Origin: Rhizophagus sp. LPA8_4_AMF
Taxonomy: Eukaryota; Glomeromycota; Glomeromycetes; Glomerales; Glomeraceae
DNA: 20,360 nt
Assembly: GCA_021464525.1 (NCBI GenBank)
Contig: JADRCO010001315.1
Span: 1-20,360 of the forward strand
Direction of reading: 5' to 3'
Position 1 is the stretch's first letter; the number at the start of each line of letters is the position of its first letter. Below, one piece after another: positions 1 through 9,447 of the stretch. The notes beneath the pieces were generated by a model. It was not told where the DNA came from and ran no database searches. It saw only the letters and a program-made list of their open reading frames with translations. The position numbers and the translations under genes are program-made.

Positions 1-503
1 TGATTTAAAACAAGTTATAAAACCTGTTTATAAGTGAAAACACGTGATTACGCGTTATGATCTCAACCAATCACAGTCTTTGCGAAACATTTAACCTGTG
101 GCCAATCAGAGAGAAATTCCGTTATGCTCTGCGAAAATGAGAATTTTATTTTCAATCGGAAAAAAATATAAATACTGGAAAAATATCTTTCCCCAAACAA
201 TTTTTTTTCAATCAAAACAGTATCGTTTTTTTTTTGGTCAGAAATAAATAAGTATTGGAAAAAAAATTTTTACAAAATTTAATTTTTCGCAAATAAACAA
301 AATAACTTATTAAATCGAACAGTTGATAAAAACATTTCACTTTATTAGTTCTATTTTGTTAAAGATAAAATATATTTTACATATTTATTCCTTCACGCGG
401 CAACTTTTTTTTTTATTTCCTTTTTATATAATTTATTATTATATTTTTCCTTAGAAACCTTAGAAATCGTTTCATTCTTATAAAATCGAAAAAAAACATC
501 TAA
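1..503 (+). promoter_or_regulatory. 5' flanking region of the gene at 504
   Basis: No coding sequence is visible here. CACGTG lies at 41-46, and CCAAT motifs occur near 66 and 101 (aaCCAATcac, ggCCAATcag). A TATA-like stretch (tttttatataattta) lies at about 421-436, some 70 bases before the ATG. The rest is A/T runs. The CCAAT pair and TATA-like stretch suit a fungal promoter for the downstream gene; no transcription start can be read from sequence alone. Confidence 0.4.
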
Positions 504-995
504 ATGAGTTCAACTAATTCGCCGAATTCTTCCGATAACCCAGAGGAGAATCACCAAGCAGAAGCAGGTGTGGCGCAGTACCGCTCTCCTCGTTTACCAA
601 CCGATTCTTCCACAAATCCTCAACATATCCACCCTTCTGTCTTCTTTTATCGGCCACCAAATGATTTTTACCACTATCTTATTAAGTGTAACGAATTATC
701 TTACGATGCCATTATAAGTTTATTAAAGAAGTTATTTAATGATACAGAAAATAACATGCAATCTAAAGAAAGCGAATATATCTTCTTTTATCGACAAGAA
801 TACGATGGTCGATTTTATCAGATATCATGTGAAATTATTTCCCCTCTTTTGATTAATAATTGTTTGAGTAAAATTTTTCTCGGAATTGAACTTCAACAAA
901 ACATGGAACAAGAGCATTTGGCATTTACCGTTGACCATAAAAATTATCTAGAACATCATTTGAAGCAATACTTAAGTCAATTCATATTAAACTAA
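504..995 (+). CDS. hypothetical protein, single exon, 163 aa
   Basis: This is an ATG-to-TAA reading frame of 163 residues that I do not recognise. Its base composition is clearly less AT-rich than the flanks, which supports real coding. Residues 1-45 are polar and probably disordered, rich in Ser, Asn, Pro and acidic residues. Residues about 46-163 look folded, with a motif seen twice: FFYRPPNDFYHYLI near residue 47 and FFYRQEYDGRFYQI near 94. Each is followed by a helix-like stretch, so the domain may be an internal duplication of about 45 residues. There is no signal peptide or membrane segment, and no splice site is needed. Poly(A) signals follow about 100 bases after the stop. The function is unknown; a nuclear or cytosolic protein seems likely. 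Confidence 0.7.
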   Translation: MSSTNSPNSSDNPEENHQAEAGVAQYRSPRLPTDSSTNPQHIHPSVFFYRPPNDFYHYLIKCNELSYDAIISLLKKLFNDTENNMQSKESEYIFFYRQEYDGRFYQISCEIISPLLINNCLSKIFLGIELQQNMEQEHLAFTVDHKNYLEHHLKQYLSQFILN

Positions 996-1097
996 ACAGA
1001 TGAATGATGAAAGATTGATAAAATCAACCTATAAAATTTTTAGTTTCAATTATATTAGTGAAATTAATGTCATTGATTAATATGTGTTAGTGCTTTT

Positions 1098-1113
1098 AAT
1101 AAATAAATATAAA
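1098..1113 (+). terminator. poly(A) signals after the 504-995 gene
   Basis: Overlapping AATAAA/ATAAATA motifs lie 103-118 bases after the stop codon of the upstream gene. This is a normal distance for a eukaryotic cleavage and polyadenylation signal. Confidence 0.5.
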
Positions 1114-1627
1114 ATTTTTTTAAACCATCCTTATAAATACAGAAATAAACATCAAAGGAGATTTTATAAATACGCGAGTTCTATTGTGCCTTAATTATTT
1201 TTATTTGAACGTGTTTTATCTACGAAATTTTCGGACAACGCTCAGCAGACCCTCTCGGGCGAAGTGGCTTATTCAGCCAATCATTTACCCTCCATAAGTA
1301 AAATAACGTAATCGTTTTCTATCGGTTAAATTTATATCCGAGAGGCCTCCATGATCATGTAGCAAAATTTTATAGTTATCCGATAGTAGTGCTCTGAACG
1401 AGTCTTTCGCGAATCTAAATCACGTGATGTAGTATCACGTGTCAAATGGTTCAAAATGATAAAATAAAATCTGAGCCAGATCCATAGAGCATGCTGGAAA
1501 AAAATGGTGGGTTGGAAGGGACTCACCAGAGTTTATTTTAGACTTGTATTTGTAATACTTGTAACGACCAATGTTTGTCGACTCCCTGTTTCTGTCTTTA
1601 TTTATAAAAATAATAATAAAATAAAAT
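1114..1627. other. intergenic, with paired CACGTG sites
   Basis: No convincing gene. Two CACGTG palindromes lie 15 bases apart at 1421-1426 and 1436-1441 (atCACGTGat and atCACGTGtc). A short inverted pair, CTCTCGG near 1252 and CCGAGAG near 1339, brackets a moderately GC-rich patch at about 1235-1350 that could fold but matches no RNA family I know. A plus-strand stretch from ATG 1446 (MVQNDKIKSEPDP, then stop) is coding-like but very short. The minus-strand open frames here are AT-rich and unconvincing. Confidence 0.4.
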
Positions 1628-2167
1628 AAAAATCTGGATATGCATGAGCAAAACAAGTCAGTTGAGGCGAAAGCATACGCAGATAAATATCTAGACCGAT
1701 ACTTAGCTGCAGCGCGTGAAGCGCAGGCGAAGCAAGAATCAAAGAAATCGGAATACGTCGAATCACGTGATTATAAATATAAAGAAGGTAAAAAGGATGT
1801 ACAGTATATTCTCACGTGACAAAGAGTTTAATTTATGTTAAAGATGGAGATAAACAGGTATAATTTTAGAATTATTAGTTTAGAATTTTAGATTAGAGTA
1901 GGATAGGACAAAAAAAATATATGTAGGGTATCACATATTAGAGGGGAAACCCATGTCAAAATACTTGCCTTGGGGGGGGGCAAAAAGTATAAATTTTTAA
2001 TTTATATAGTTACAAGGGGCAGTGGTATTGAGAGGCGTTTTAGTTTTAGACTAACTCACTTCAATGTATTTCTTCCGTAAATGTAATTGTTCTCTGTTTC
2101 CAATTTACATAATAAAGAAATGCGTTTACCACGGTTAAAAAAAAAAAAAAAAAAATCTGAGTATGCA
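1628..2167 (+). pseudogene. probable 5'-truncated retrocopy with poly(A) and target-site duplication
   Basis: Near-identical 17-base direct repeats flank the segment: 1628-1644 (AAAAATCTGGATATGCA) and 2151-2167 (AAAAATCTGAGTATGCA), 15 of 17 matching. Between them a GC-richer frame begins and runs to TGA at 1817-1819. Counted from ATG 1640 it is 59 residues, Lys/Glu/Ala/Tyr-rich and helical (e.g. AKAYADKYLDRYLAAAREAQ). A second frame from about 1816 (VTKSLIYVKDGDKQV) ends at TAA 1861, which suggests one old frameshift. About 270 bases of untranslated-like DNA follow, then AATAAA at 2111 and a run of 19 A at 2137-2155. The order repeat, coding fragment, 3' UTR, poly(A), repeat is what LINE-driven retroposition leaves. 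The parent gene is not recognised. The apparent ATG lies inside the left repeat, so it is probably not an original start. Confidence 0.5.
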
Positions 2168-2409
2168 CATGCGCGCATAAGAAAAATTTTTTTGTGCACA
2201 TTTACATATAAATTTGTGCACAAAAGTACACATTAAATTTAAAAAATTGTGTACACTAAAAAAAAGGTGCACATGAATTATACACTGACTTATACTACTG
2301 TACTATAGATAGTCTAGTTTTTTGTGTGATTAGTAGGGATGGGGACAACCCACACCGATACCCTTAGTTTGGAAACTTATACATCAATCTTATAACTGTT
2401 AAGTTCCCC
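2168..2409. other. AT-rich spacer with GTGCAC palindrome cluster
   Basis: Four palindromes occur within 79 bases: GTGCAC at 2194, 2216 and 2267, and GTGTACAC at 2249. The second sits inside a 12-base perfect palindrome, TTTGTGCACAAA (2213-2224). The stretch 2281-2409 may include worn upstream sequence of the LINE that follows, but I cannot read a domain in it. Confidence 0.4.
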
Positions 2410-3385
2410 CAGTTCAAGACACACTCCAACAATCCGTACAACGATCGAGTGGACACATTAGCTAAAGCAGGTTCGAATATGAATGACCCTATGGTTATAA
2501 GCCCGAAATTCTTTCAAGACTCACTAGGGTTTTTAACATGGAATAATTTACACATAGCGCAAATGGGCAAACATTCCCATACAATCACGCATATTCAACA
2601 GTTTGATCAAAATTCGGAATGTCTCACATTTCAAAGATCTGACTTTTGATTTACCTACCAGCAATCGACTATCCAAACGCTATGACGTGCCATTAAAAAC
2701 CAAATTTTATTTATCCAACAGCTGACGTTTATATCCAGTTTTCCCCATTTTGCGTCCCAAATGTAACTCACGTGGCAGTATGCCCACAACATTCCGCACA
2801 GACTTGCTTGCTAAGCATAGATGAACACTCACGTCGTTAATTCAACAATATAGTGACTCTTCATACATAACCGAAGTTGATAGACTAATGCCAATCCCAT
2901 ATTTTGTTTATAAGACTCACGAAATTATCATCTTAATAATACCTATTTCTCTTTTGATACACCATTTAATTCCATCTGAATTCATGTACTGTACATCTTT
3001 TATAATTACTTTGCCAAATCCAAACTGCGCAATGAATTCTTATGGAATTTATTCAACCACTCATGAAAAACTTGGATTCTATACTAGTTTCATGGGCCTT
3101 CCGATCCAAATCCTTCAAAACTGGGAGTTATCGCACAAAATCACTCAGAAAAAAAAATTATGCTATCGCACCATGTTACAAAAATCCATATCACATAAGA
3201 AAAATGACACGTCTCATCGTACTCGTAACACCAGTTTATACTCTTTATGTTATCCGACGTTACAAAATCCCATCTCCGCCCTTGAATTTAACGCATGCGG
3301 TATATCTGATAGACTTCACAGAGACATTATCAATTTCTCTACGATCAATGTGCTAGAGCTATTTTCATTTTACGATTCTACGTAA
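2410..3385 (+). pseudogene. non-LTR (LINE) retrotransposon, RNase H end, degenerate
   Basis: The translation from 2410 contains KTHSNNPYNDRVDTLAKAG, the C-terminal signature of RNase H domains (KxHS..N..ND..D.LAK). The conserved His and the last catalytic Asp position are visible. The frame then breaks: a TGA at about 2647, further stops, a shift into another frame, a stop at 2822-2824, and an open stretch 2888-3385. That last part has a degraded motif (LQNWELSHKITQKKK) of the kind I recall at the end of LINE proteins in Glomeromycotina; that match is from memory. No reverse transcriptase or endonuclease part is present, so the copy is 5'-truncated or deleted, and it cannot encode an active enzyme. 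Confidence 0.65.
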
Positions 3386-3597
3386 TTAATCATTTATGGT
3401 TATGTTTATTTTTTATTTTTTCTTTCCGTAGTGGATAGGCCGCCTAGGCGTGTAGTTTAGTCATGTCTTTTTCCTTTTCTTTTTCCTCCCTCACAGAAGA
3501 TGGTTAGTCTACTACTGTAGAAAATTTTATTTTCATTGTAGTTGATACTGCTTCAGTTTCTTCTGTACAATAAATTAATAAATAAAATATAGTTTTT
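3386..3597 (+). mobile_element. 3' tail of the LINE remnant
   Basis: This follows the degraded LINE frame. It has a pyrimidine-rich stretch (about 3465-3495), a short GC-richer patch (GGATAGGCCGCCTAGGCG near 3433) and ends in AATAAATTAATAAATAAAATA at about 3570-3590, a simple A-rich tail typical of LINE 3' ends. The boundary is estimated. Confidence 0.45.
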
Positions 3598-3846
3598 AAG
3601 TATTCTCCTATGTTATTTCTGAACCACATAAAACAAAATAAATGCTTTTTTATACGTAATGCCAGCTGAGTTTATCATAATGTAAGTCAAAACGACTATA
3701 ATTTGGTAAAGTGTGCTTATTTTCAGGTGCTTATATTCGGAAATTATCATAAATATTGCTCGTAGTACTTTTACAGTATAAAAGTTTGTGATACCAAGAT
3801 TTGTAATTTTATACAAAAGTACCGCTTTTAATCAAAATTTCTCATT
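3598..3846. other. AT-rich spacer
   Basis: No gene, repeat or structured element that I can support. The short minus-strand frame here is what AT-rich DNA gives by chance. Confidence 0.4.
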
Positions 3847-5018
3847 TACAGCAAAATTCAAAATATACGGGACACTTGAGAAATTTGATTGTCGGATTGT
3901 CGGTTATTAGAAAGGTATAATAGCACGTGAAATGAGTATAATAGTAAACTATTAACTGGAGAAAATGTTCATTTAGTATTGATTGGGGCATTATGAAAAT
4001 CAAGAAAATAAAACCGATTTTTGCGTATGTTACACTATTCTTTATATTTAGTATATTATTTATACGGTATATGTAATCTGATATACTACAGCATTTACTA
4101 TTACTGTATACTAAATCAAAACATATGTAAAGTATCATATAAAAAATTACTATCAGAGATTTTTTTGATAATTCTGGATATTTTAAAATGGCATTATTTT
4201 TAATAAAAATTATTATTTATTATTACTGTATTATTGTAAATACAAATACATAGTTTATACATAAAATACACGAAATTATTTTTCTTTAGAAAAATACTCG
4301 TCAAATAATAGGTCTGCTGCTCTAACTCATCCAATTGTCTGGCATCTTATGAAATTATATTTGTATTATTTTTCAAATCTAACTCGTTGTTTTGTTTCCG
4401 GACCTTTTTAATACCGTTCCTTGTCAGCTCTAGCCTGACCCATTTTCATTTCATTTTTCTTTACCATTAATTTTTCACTTGTACTTTGCGAGCTTTTTTA
4501 AATGGCGAGCGCGTTTTGAAATGGGAGGCATTTTCCCGTGAAAAAAATCCGAAAGCTTAAAAATTCGATAAATCATGTATTATTAGATTTTATGCAGTAC
4601 TAAAAGACTAAAAAAATACACGATAACTTAAAGAATAATGTAATACCTCGATTTTTTTTAAAAAACAAGTGAAGAAAAGAAGTTTTATTATTAAGGATTA
4701 ACTAAGAAGGCTGGTTCTAAACGCGGATAGCCTCCTTTGAAAAAAATAAAGGTATTACACGAAAAAGACAGCTATTTTGGATATACTCGCAGATTTTGAA
4801 ACGTAAATAGTGGGAATGAGTTAGAGTTATGGAAGTGTGAAATTTTGTCAATTTTAATATGAAGTTTCTTATAAGTTTATAAAATAGTGATCGTCAAAAA
4901 AATCTTTGATAGTGATTTTTTATGATACTTTACATATGTTTTGATTTGATTATTTGATAGTACACCCTAATGTTACGTGCTATTTGTACTTTTCTTGTAT
5001 ATTTTGAATTTTGCTGTA
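3847..5018. mobile_element. decayed fold-back (long inverted repeat) element, about 1.17 kb
   Basis: Perfect 21-base inverted ends lie at 3847-3867 and 4998-5018 (inner part GCAAAATTCAAAATATA). A second matching pair lies further in: 4113-4168 against 4894-4947, about 52 of 56 positions with one 2-base gap. Shorter pairs follow inward: CTCTAACTCAT at about 4320 against ATGAGTTAGAG at about 4817, and GTAATACCT at about 4640 against AGGTATTAC at about 4750. The apex may be the small hairpin at 4705-4739. The ends read TA|CAGC...GCTG|TA, so a TA target duplication is possible, as in Tc1/mariner/pogo elements. The left arm carries extra sequence relative to the right. No transposase frame is present, so it is non-autonomous. 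Confidence 0.6.
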
Positions 5019-5195
5019 ATAAAATTATAAATGTTTTAACAAAAATATGCGATTTTTTATAATAATATACTGTACAATTTCAAAATACATCTGTCCTGTC
5101 GCTAATTGCACAACAATCGTTAAAGCCTGTTGTTTCGGAACGACTATCTCCGATCATACCATATATATTTGTCTTAATTTACAAACTTGGTAATA
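5019..5195. other. spacer with partial copy of the following hairpin flank
   Basis: CTCCGATCAT followed by catatatat at about 5148-5168 recurs after the hairpin at 5224-5251. No coding sequence is seen. Confidence 0.35.
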
Positions 5196-5230
5196 ATCGG
5201 AGTATAGAAACTTAGTTTCTATACTCCGAT
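5196..5230. repeat. perfect 16-bp hairpin, 3-base loop
   Basis: ATCGGAGTATAGAAAC at 5196-5211 is exactly complementary to 5215-5230, with loop TTA. The arms are longer and more perfect than expected by chance in this composition. It is not next to a recognised gene end, so it is more likely a trace of a palindromic element or a replication-born inversion than a terminator. Confidence 0.7.
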
Positions 5231-5572
5231 CATGCCGATCATGACATATATATTGCATCACCTTGCTTTTGCATACTGTATTAAATCGGTGTAACTTGAT
5301 TAAAACAATAAATTCAGATGAAACTTTGCGATATTAAGTGTACAAACAGATATGATGGTAAACAGAGTTTCAACAAATCGAGTGCTTCATCGTTAGCACA
5401 AACGAGTACTCAATTGCGTTAGTTAGAAGGATGAGCAATCAACTTCAGGTGACAATTCAAAATTTTTTTTTTTATAAAAATATGCTCAATTTTTTAGTAA
5501 AAATTACACACTTACAGTTACTTTAAGCGTGATATCACATGACTATCATATAAAAATAAGGATGATCTTAAC
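5231..5572. other. spacer, nothing assigned
   Basis: Mixed AT-rich DNA with a slightly GC-richer patch at about 5370-5450. No open frame, splice pattern or structured repeat strong enough to name. Confidence 0.35.
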
Positions 5573-5659
5573 CGATTCTCGAGTCGGCTCCTTTTGGACC
5601 GCTCATTCCACTCAAGCTGCTCGGTTCAGCTCGAAAATGGAGCTGACGTTCGGCCCCAG

Positions 5660-5876
5660 TAGAGGTTAGAACCGGTTGCGATAAAAACCGATCTAAACCG
5701 GTTATCGAATATTGATATCTGATTTAGTCGGCTGAATTTATAAGCGTAATTTACGTTGATCAGCAACATTAATTTGGCCTAAATTACCTAAATTAAATTT
5801 GTAGATCTACAACTGATTAATCGATATTCGGTTTGACGGGTTTAAACCCGGTTATCGCAACCGGTTCTAACCTCTA
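5660..5876. mobile_element. 217-bp miniature inverted-repeat element (MITE-like)
   Basis: The 25 bases at 5660-5684 (starting TAGAGGTTAGAACCGGTTGC) are exactly complementary to 5852-5876. Further inward similarity exists around ACCGGTTATCGAATATTGAT (5695-5714) and ATCGATATTCGGTTT (5820-5834). Reading the outermost TA as target duplication gives TIRs starting GAGGTTAG. The flanks also form a poorer inverted repeat: AAATGGAGC near 5635 against GCTCCATTT near 5902, and GGCCCCAG against GGCTCCAG beside the TIRs. The element may therefore sit inside, or be the core of, a larger fold-back of about 5573-5937. No open frame, so non-autonomous. Confidence 0.7.
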
Positions 5877-5937
5877 GGCTCCAGAGCCAACCTTCAAGTC
5901 GCTCCATTTGGCATCTCTAGGATCGATTCGAATTTGT

Positions 5938-7795
5938 GCTAAATAAATTAACTTTTTTTTTTAATGCACTGAAAGTAATTTCAAGGGACACTAATTTTAT
6001 TAAATTCTTTTGTCTCCTTAACCATCCTACCATATTTCAAGGCTTTTATAAACTTTTTGGCTCTTAATTAATATTTTCTGTTACCTATTATTGTTTGATT
6101 ATTTTCTCATAAAAAAAGCTTTAATATAAAGTGTATTATGGTTAAATTTGGTTGGAACATTGTTGAGAAACAATCAAAAAAGTTACTGTAAAACTACTAT
6201 TGACAATACGGAAACTTTATAATTCTTAATAATTTATTAAATGTTTGATAACGCCTGTTCTAATATCACTTGTAACCAGTTATTGCAGATTTCGCGTTTA
6301 CCTACGCATTTTCAAAATTATTAATTTCTTAAATAACATCTATATATATTATGGTTATTTCAATGTTTAAACAATATAATATCCTCAAATAGACCCACCT
6401 CATTGTTCAATCATTCTAATGTGCTTGTTTTTATTATATACCTGCACTAGCACTAATAGATGGTAATGCATCGGTGAAAATGATTGCTCACTTTTAACTG
6501 AAGATGGACGTGAAAGAGATGATGAAGGAGAAGATCTATGTCACCTTCAGATTTTAAATTATCAAAATTGCACCAGCAAGCGATTTTATAATTCACAAGA
6601 GAATCTGACATGAGTTCACCTGATATATTATATACAATATATATACTCTTTGCTAATAAATTAACGATATGTTGATCTTAACTTGTAGAGAGTATTATTA
6701 ATATTGTTCAGAATCAAAAATAATGAAACTTACTACTTGACTAAGATCTTTTCAATCATCATAACTATAAATTTAATGCGACTGTAGTTAATTAAAGTGA
6801 AATATTGAGAATTTCTTTTGCAAAAAGAAGAATGATTATTTTTAAGATAACTTTTTTACAATAGGAGAAAAAGATAAATCAAAATATGAATCGATTTTCA
6901 TTTTTATTTTTGAATTTACGAAAAAAAGAGAAGGATAAATTAAAAATGGTAAGTGATTTCCTTTTCTAACAAAAAATAATTTAAAGAAGGTTAGTTTCAT
7001 CTATACCAACAATACATAAAGAGTATTTGCGTGGATTAAGAAATCTAATCCATAAAAATACGCCCAATTTTCCATTTCGAATATGATTGTCAAAAATTTA
7101 ATGCATTTCAGGATATGATCATCATGATCATTCATCTCTCAGATAATTTACGTGTTTTTAAAATTTGAAATCAAATCGTCATACTTGCATTGAAAATTTC
7201 TGCAACAATAAGATAGGATTTGATCAGGCGATAGTTCCAATTAAATGTTGTAAATTTTATTTCTTTTTTTAGCACTTTCCCCCATGATTTTCTAAAAATA
7301 AAATCCCAAATTTTTCGAATACAAGTATTCAGATTTATTTACAATAAAAAGCTTCTGCAAAAACAAAGAAATATGACAAATAAATATGTGTACTGCATTA
7401 CTTTTACTTTTCTAAGCCATATGCTAATTTTGTAATCTGTAATTATATTAATATCATTAATACAATTTAGATTAAATCTGATAGACGATAGTTAACTGTT
7501 AAAGTCATATTCACACTAGATTAATTGTAGGGTGTTAATAACTCTGATATTTAAATTTATTTGTGAATACAACTTTAAAATTGAAGACGATCATTTTCAT
7601 GCTCATTAATAATGTTTTTTCTTGTTTTTTATTTCGCATTCATTATACAATATAAATTATGAAATTAAATAAAAAAAACAAATTGTTCTAGAATTATTTT
7701 CATAACTAAATGAGAAATAGAATCTCTGAGGGTAGTTTGAAGTGTTTTTTTTTATCTGAAATTAAATGAAACTTCAAGAAAATTTTAAACTTTAA
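5938..7795. other. long AT-rich intergenic stretch
   Basis: No gene can be supported. Two weak coding-like pieces are noted. An open stretch of 48 codons at 6467-6613 (+) is rich in Asp/Glu/Arg (LLTEDGRERDDEGED) but has no ATG. A possible first exon at 6886-6948 (+, MNRFSFLFLNLRKKEK...) ends at a consensus donor, GTAAGT, but I find no convincing continuation. The remainder is low-complexity A/T sequence. Confidence 0.35.
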
Positions 7796-7872
7796 TTTGT
7801 GTCACAATTGTCACAGAAGTCAATCGTATCCAATCCAGATTTGTGTCACAGTTGCCACAGTTAATCGTATCC
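7796..7872 (+). promoter_or_regulatory. direct repeat pair upstream of the first Myb/SANT-like gene
   Basis: Two copies of TTTGTGTCACA(a/g)TTG(t/c)CACAG followed by (c)AATCGTATCC lie at 7796-7831 and 7840-7872, spaced 44 bases. A dense pyrimidine tract follows at about 7919-7959, then the ATG at 8074. Pyrimidine tracts before starts are common in fungal promoters. The repeats could be binding sites for a regulator; that is inference from position and repetition. Confidence 0.4.
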
Positions 7873-8073
7873 CAGCGCGTTGTATTAGATTAGCTGCTTG
7901 AAAATGCTTAAAACAGGTCCTTTTGCCCTTTCTTCTCTTTCCTTTTCTCTTTTTTTTTTGTAACGACATTGTTCCATTTCTTAAAAAATAGTTAGTTTAC
8001 TCTAGGGAACAAGTTACTTGATTAACAAGGCCAAATTCAGGGCAGAACTGAAGAAGGAATTCACTTCACTAAC

Positions 8074-9447
8074 ATGAATATTATCTCTCTTCCTGGTCCC
8101 AATGTTTCTCATGTAACCACTCTACAAGTCCAAGGTCAAAACAACGTTAAGTTGGGTGGAACTGAAGAATTACATAACATGAATTTCGGCTCTCATCCTG
8201 GTCCCAATGCTCTTTTTGTAACCACTCCACACGTCCAAGGTCAAAACGACGTTAATTTGAATTTCGTCTCTCTTCTTGATCCTAATGCTCCTGTTGTAAC
8301 CACTCCACAAGTCCAAGGTCAAAACAACGTTAAGTTGGGTGGAACTGAAGAATTACATAACATGAATTTCGGCTCTCATCCTGGTCCCAATGCTCTTTTT
8401 GTAACCACTCCACACGTCCAAGGTCAAAACGACGTTAATTTGAATTTCGTCTCTCTTCTTGATCCTAATGCTCCTGTTGTAACCACTCCACAAGTCCAAG
8501 GTCAAAACGACGTTAATTTGGGTGAAGCTGAAGAAGAGCATAACATGAATTTCGTCTCTATTCCTTTTCCCAATACTTTTTTTGAGGGTCAACTATACAA
8601 TCAACAAGTCCAAAATGGGAATAATTTGGGTGAAGTTGAAGAACATAGCGTGAATACTTCCCTTCCTCCTGATCCCATTGAAACTCACCCACAAATCCAG
8701 ACTCAGCAAAGTCTGTCTAATCAACTTTTTCAACCAAGTTCTAATATTATTTTGCACTCTAATGTTCAGCCAGGTATTAAAATACTAACAATTGGTTGAG
8801 CATCATTCTGGCTCTGTTGAACCGCTGAGATTTTTAAAAGAAATATAGTAATATTTTAGTAACTAATAATGAGTATTACTTAACACTTTGTTTATTTTAG
8901 AAGTTACCGATGGAAGTGTTAGTCAATTCTTAAATCAGCCTGAATTATTTGCCGAAATTAGAGGATCATCGACTTTTTGTGCAAATGACTATATAAAAAA
9001 TAAAAGTGGGTACCTTTTTATCATCATCGGAGTTAAACTTACCCATATTAACGTATATATTAATTTACACTATAAAAGAAAAGTGCAATTGGAAACCGGC
9101 AACTTTAAAATTGTTTTTATCGCTTTTGGAACAACGCAAAGAAGTGGTAAGGCAACTGACTTCAAATCATGGTTATGTAAAAAAAGACCTCTGGGAAAAT
9201 ATCTCATATACGTTATCACAACGTACCAATGAGAATTTTTCACCTCTGCAATGTGCGCATAAATGGAAAAATATTAAACAAACTTATAAGGTAATATTTT
9301 TTTTTTTTAAAAAAAAAAAAATTAATTGCGATTATTGATAAATTTGTTATTTAATAGAAAAATAGTGAATATCAGTATAAATCAGAAGTCGATAGTATTC
9401 TCGGTAATAATTGGCATAAATCCGATACTTTTGAAAGAATAATGTGA
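8074..9447 (+). CDS. Myb/SANT-like DNA-binding protein with 61-residue repeats (gene 1)
   Basis: Predicted exons are 8074-8773, 8901-9005, 9079-9290 and 9358-9447. They total 1107 bases, 368 residues plus stop. Intron 1 (GTATTA...TTTTAG) and intron 3 (GTAATA...TTAATAG) look normal and keep phase. Intron 2 (GTGGGT...AAAAG) is weaker but is the only GT-AG choice I found that joins the frames. Residues 1-160 are repeats containing VTTPxVQGQNxVxL and PGPN/DPNA. Residues about 273-339 form a trihelix/Myb-SANT-like domain, with Trp at 273, 307 and 331 and the motif LQCAHKWKNIKQTYK. The tail has YKSEVDSIL. It should bind DNA in the nucleus; no target is known. The upstream frame 8026-8073 also resembles the repeat, so an earlier exon is possible. 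Confidence 0.75.
8124..8509 (+). repeat. 183-bp tandem duplication inside gene 1
   Basis: Bases 8124-8326 match 8307-8509 as a direct repeat with period 183 (61 codons); I saw no difference reading the copies side by side. Each unit contains two related half-units, one with PGPNALFVTTPHVQGQND and one with DPNAPVVTTPQVQGQN. More diverged copies continue to about 8600 and start before 8124. The near-perfect identity means a recent duplication or gene conversion. The period keeps frame. Confidence 0.85.

Noticed and set aside
1235-1350. tRNA or structured RNA gene
   Set aside because: No cloverleaf, anticodon arm or A/B boxes could be drawn; only a 7-base inverted pair.
3613-4203. Open frames on both strands
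   Set aside because: They lie in AT-rich spacer and in an arm of the fold-back element, with chance composition.
6467-6613. Acidic open stretch as a gene
   Set aside because: No ATG, no clear splice acceptor in the right phase, only 48 codons.
8353-8592. Minus-strand open frame inside gene 1
   Set aside because: It is the reverse reading of the 183-base repeat.
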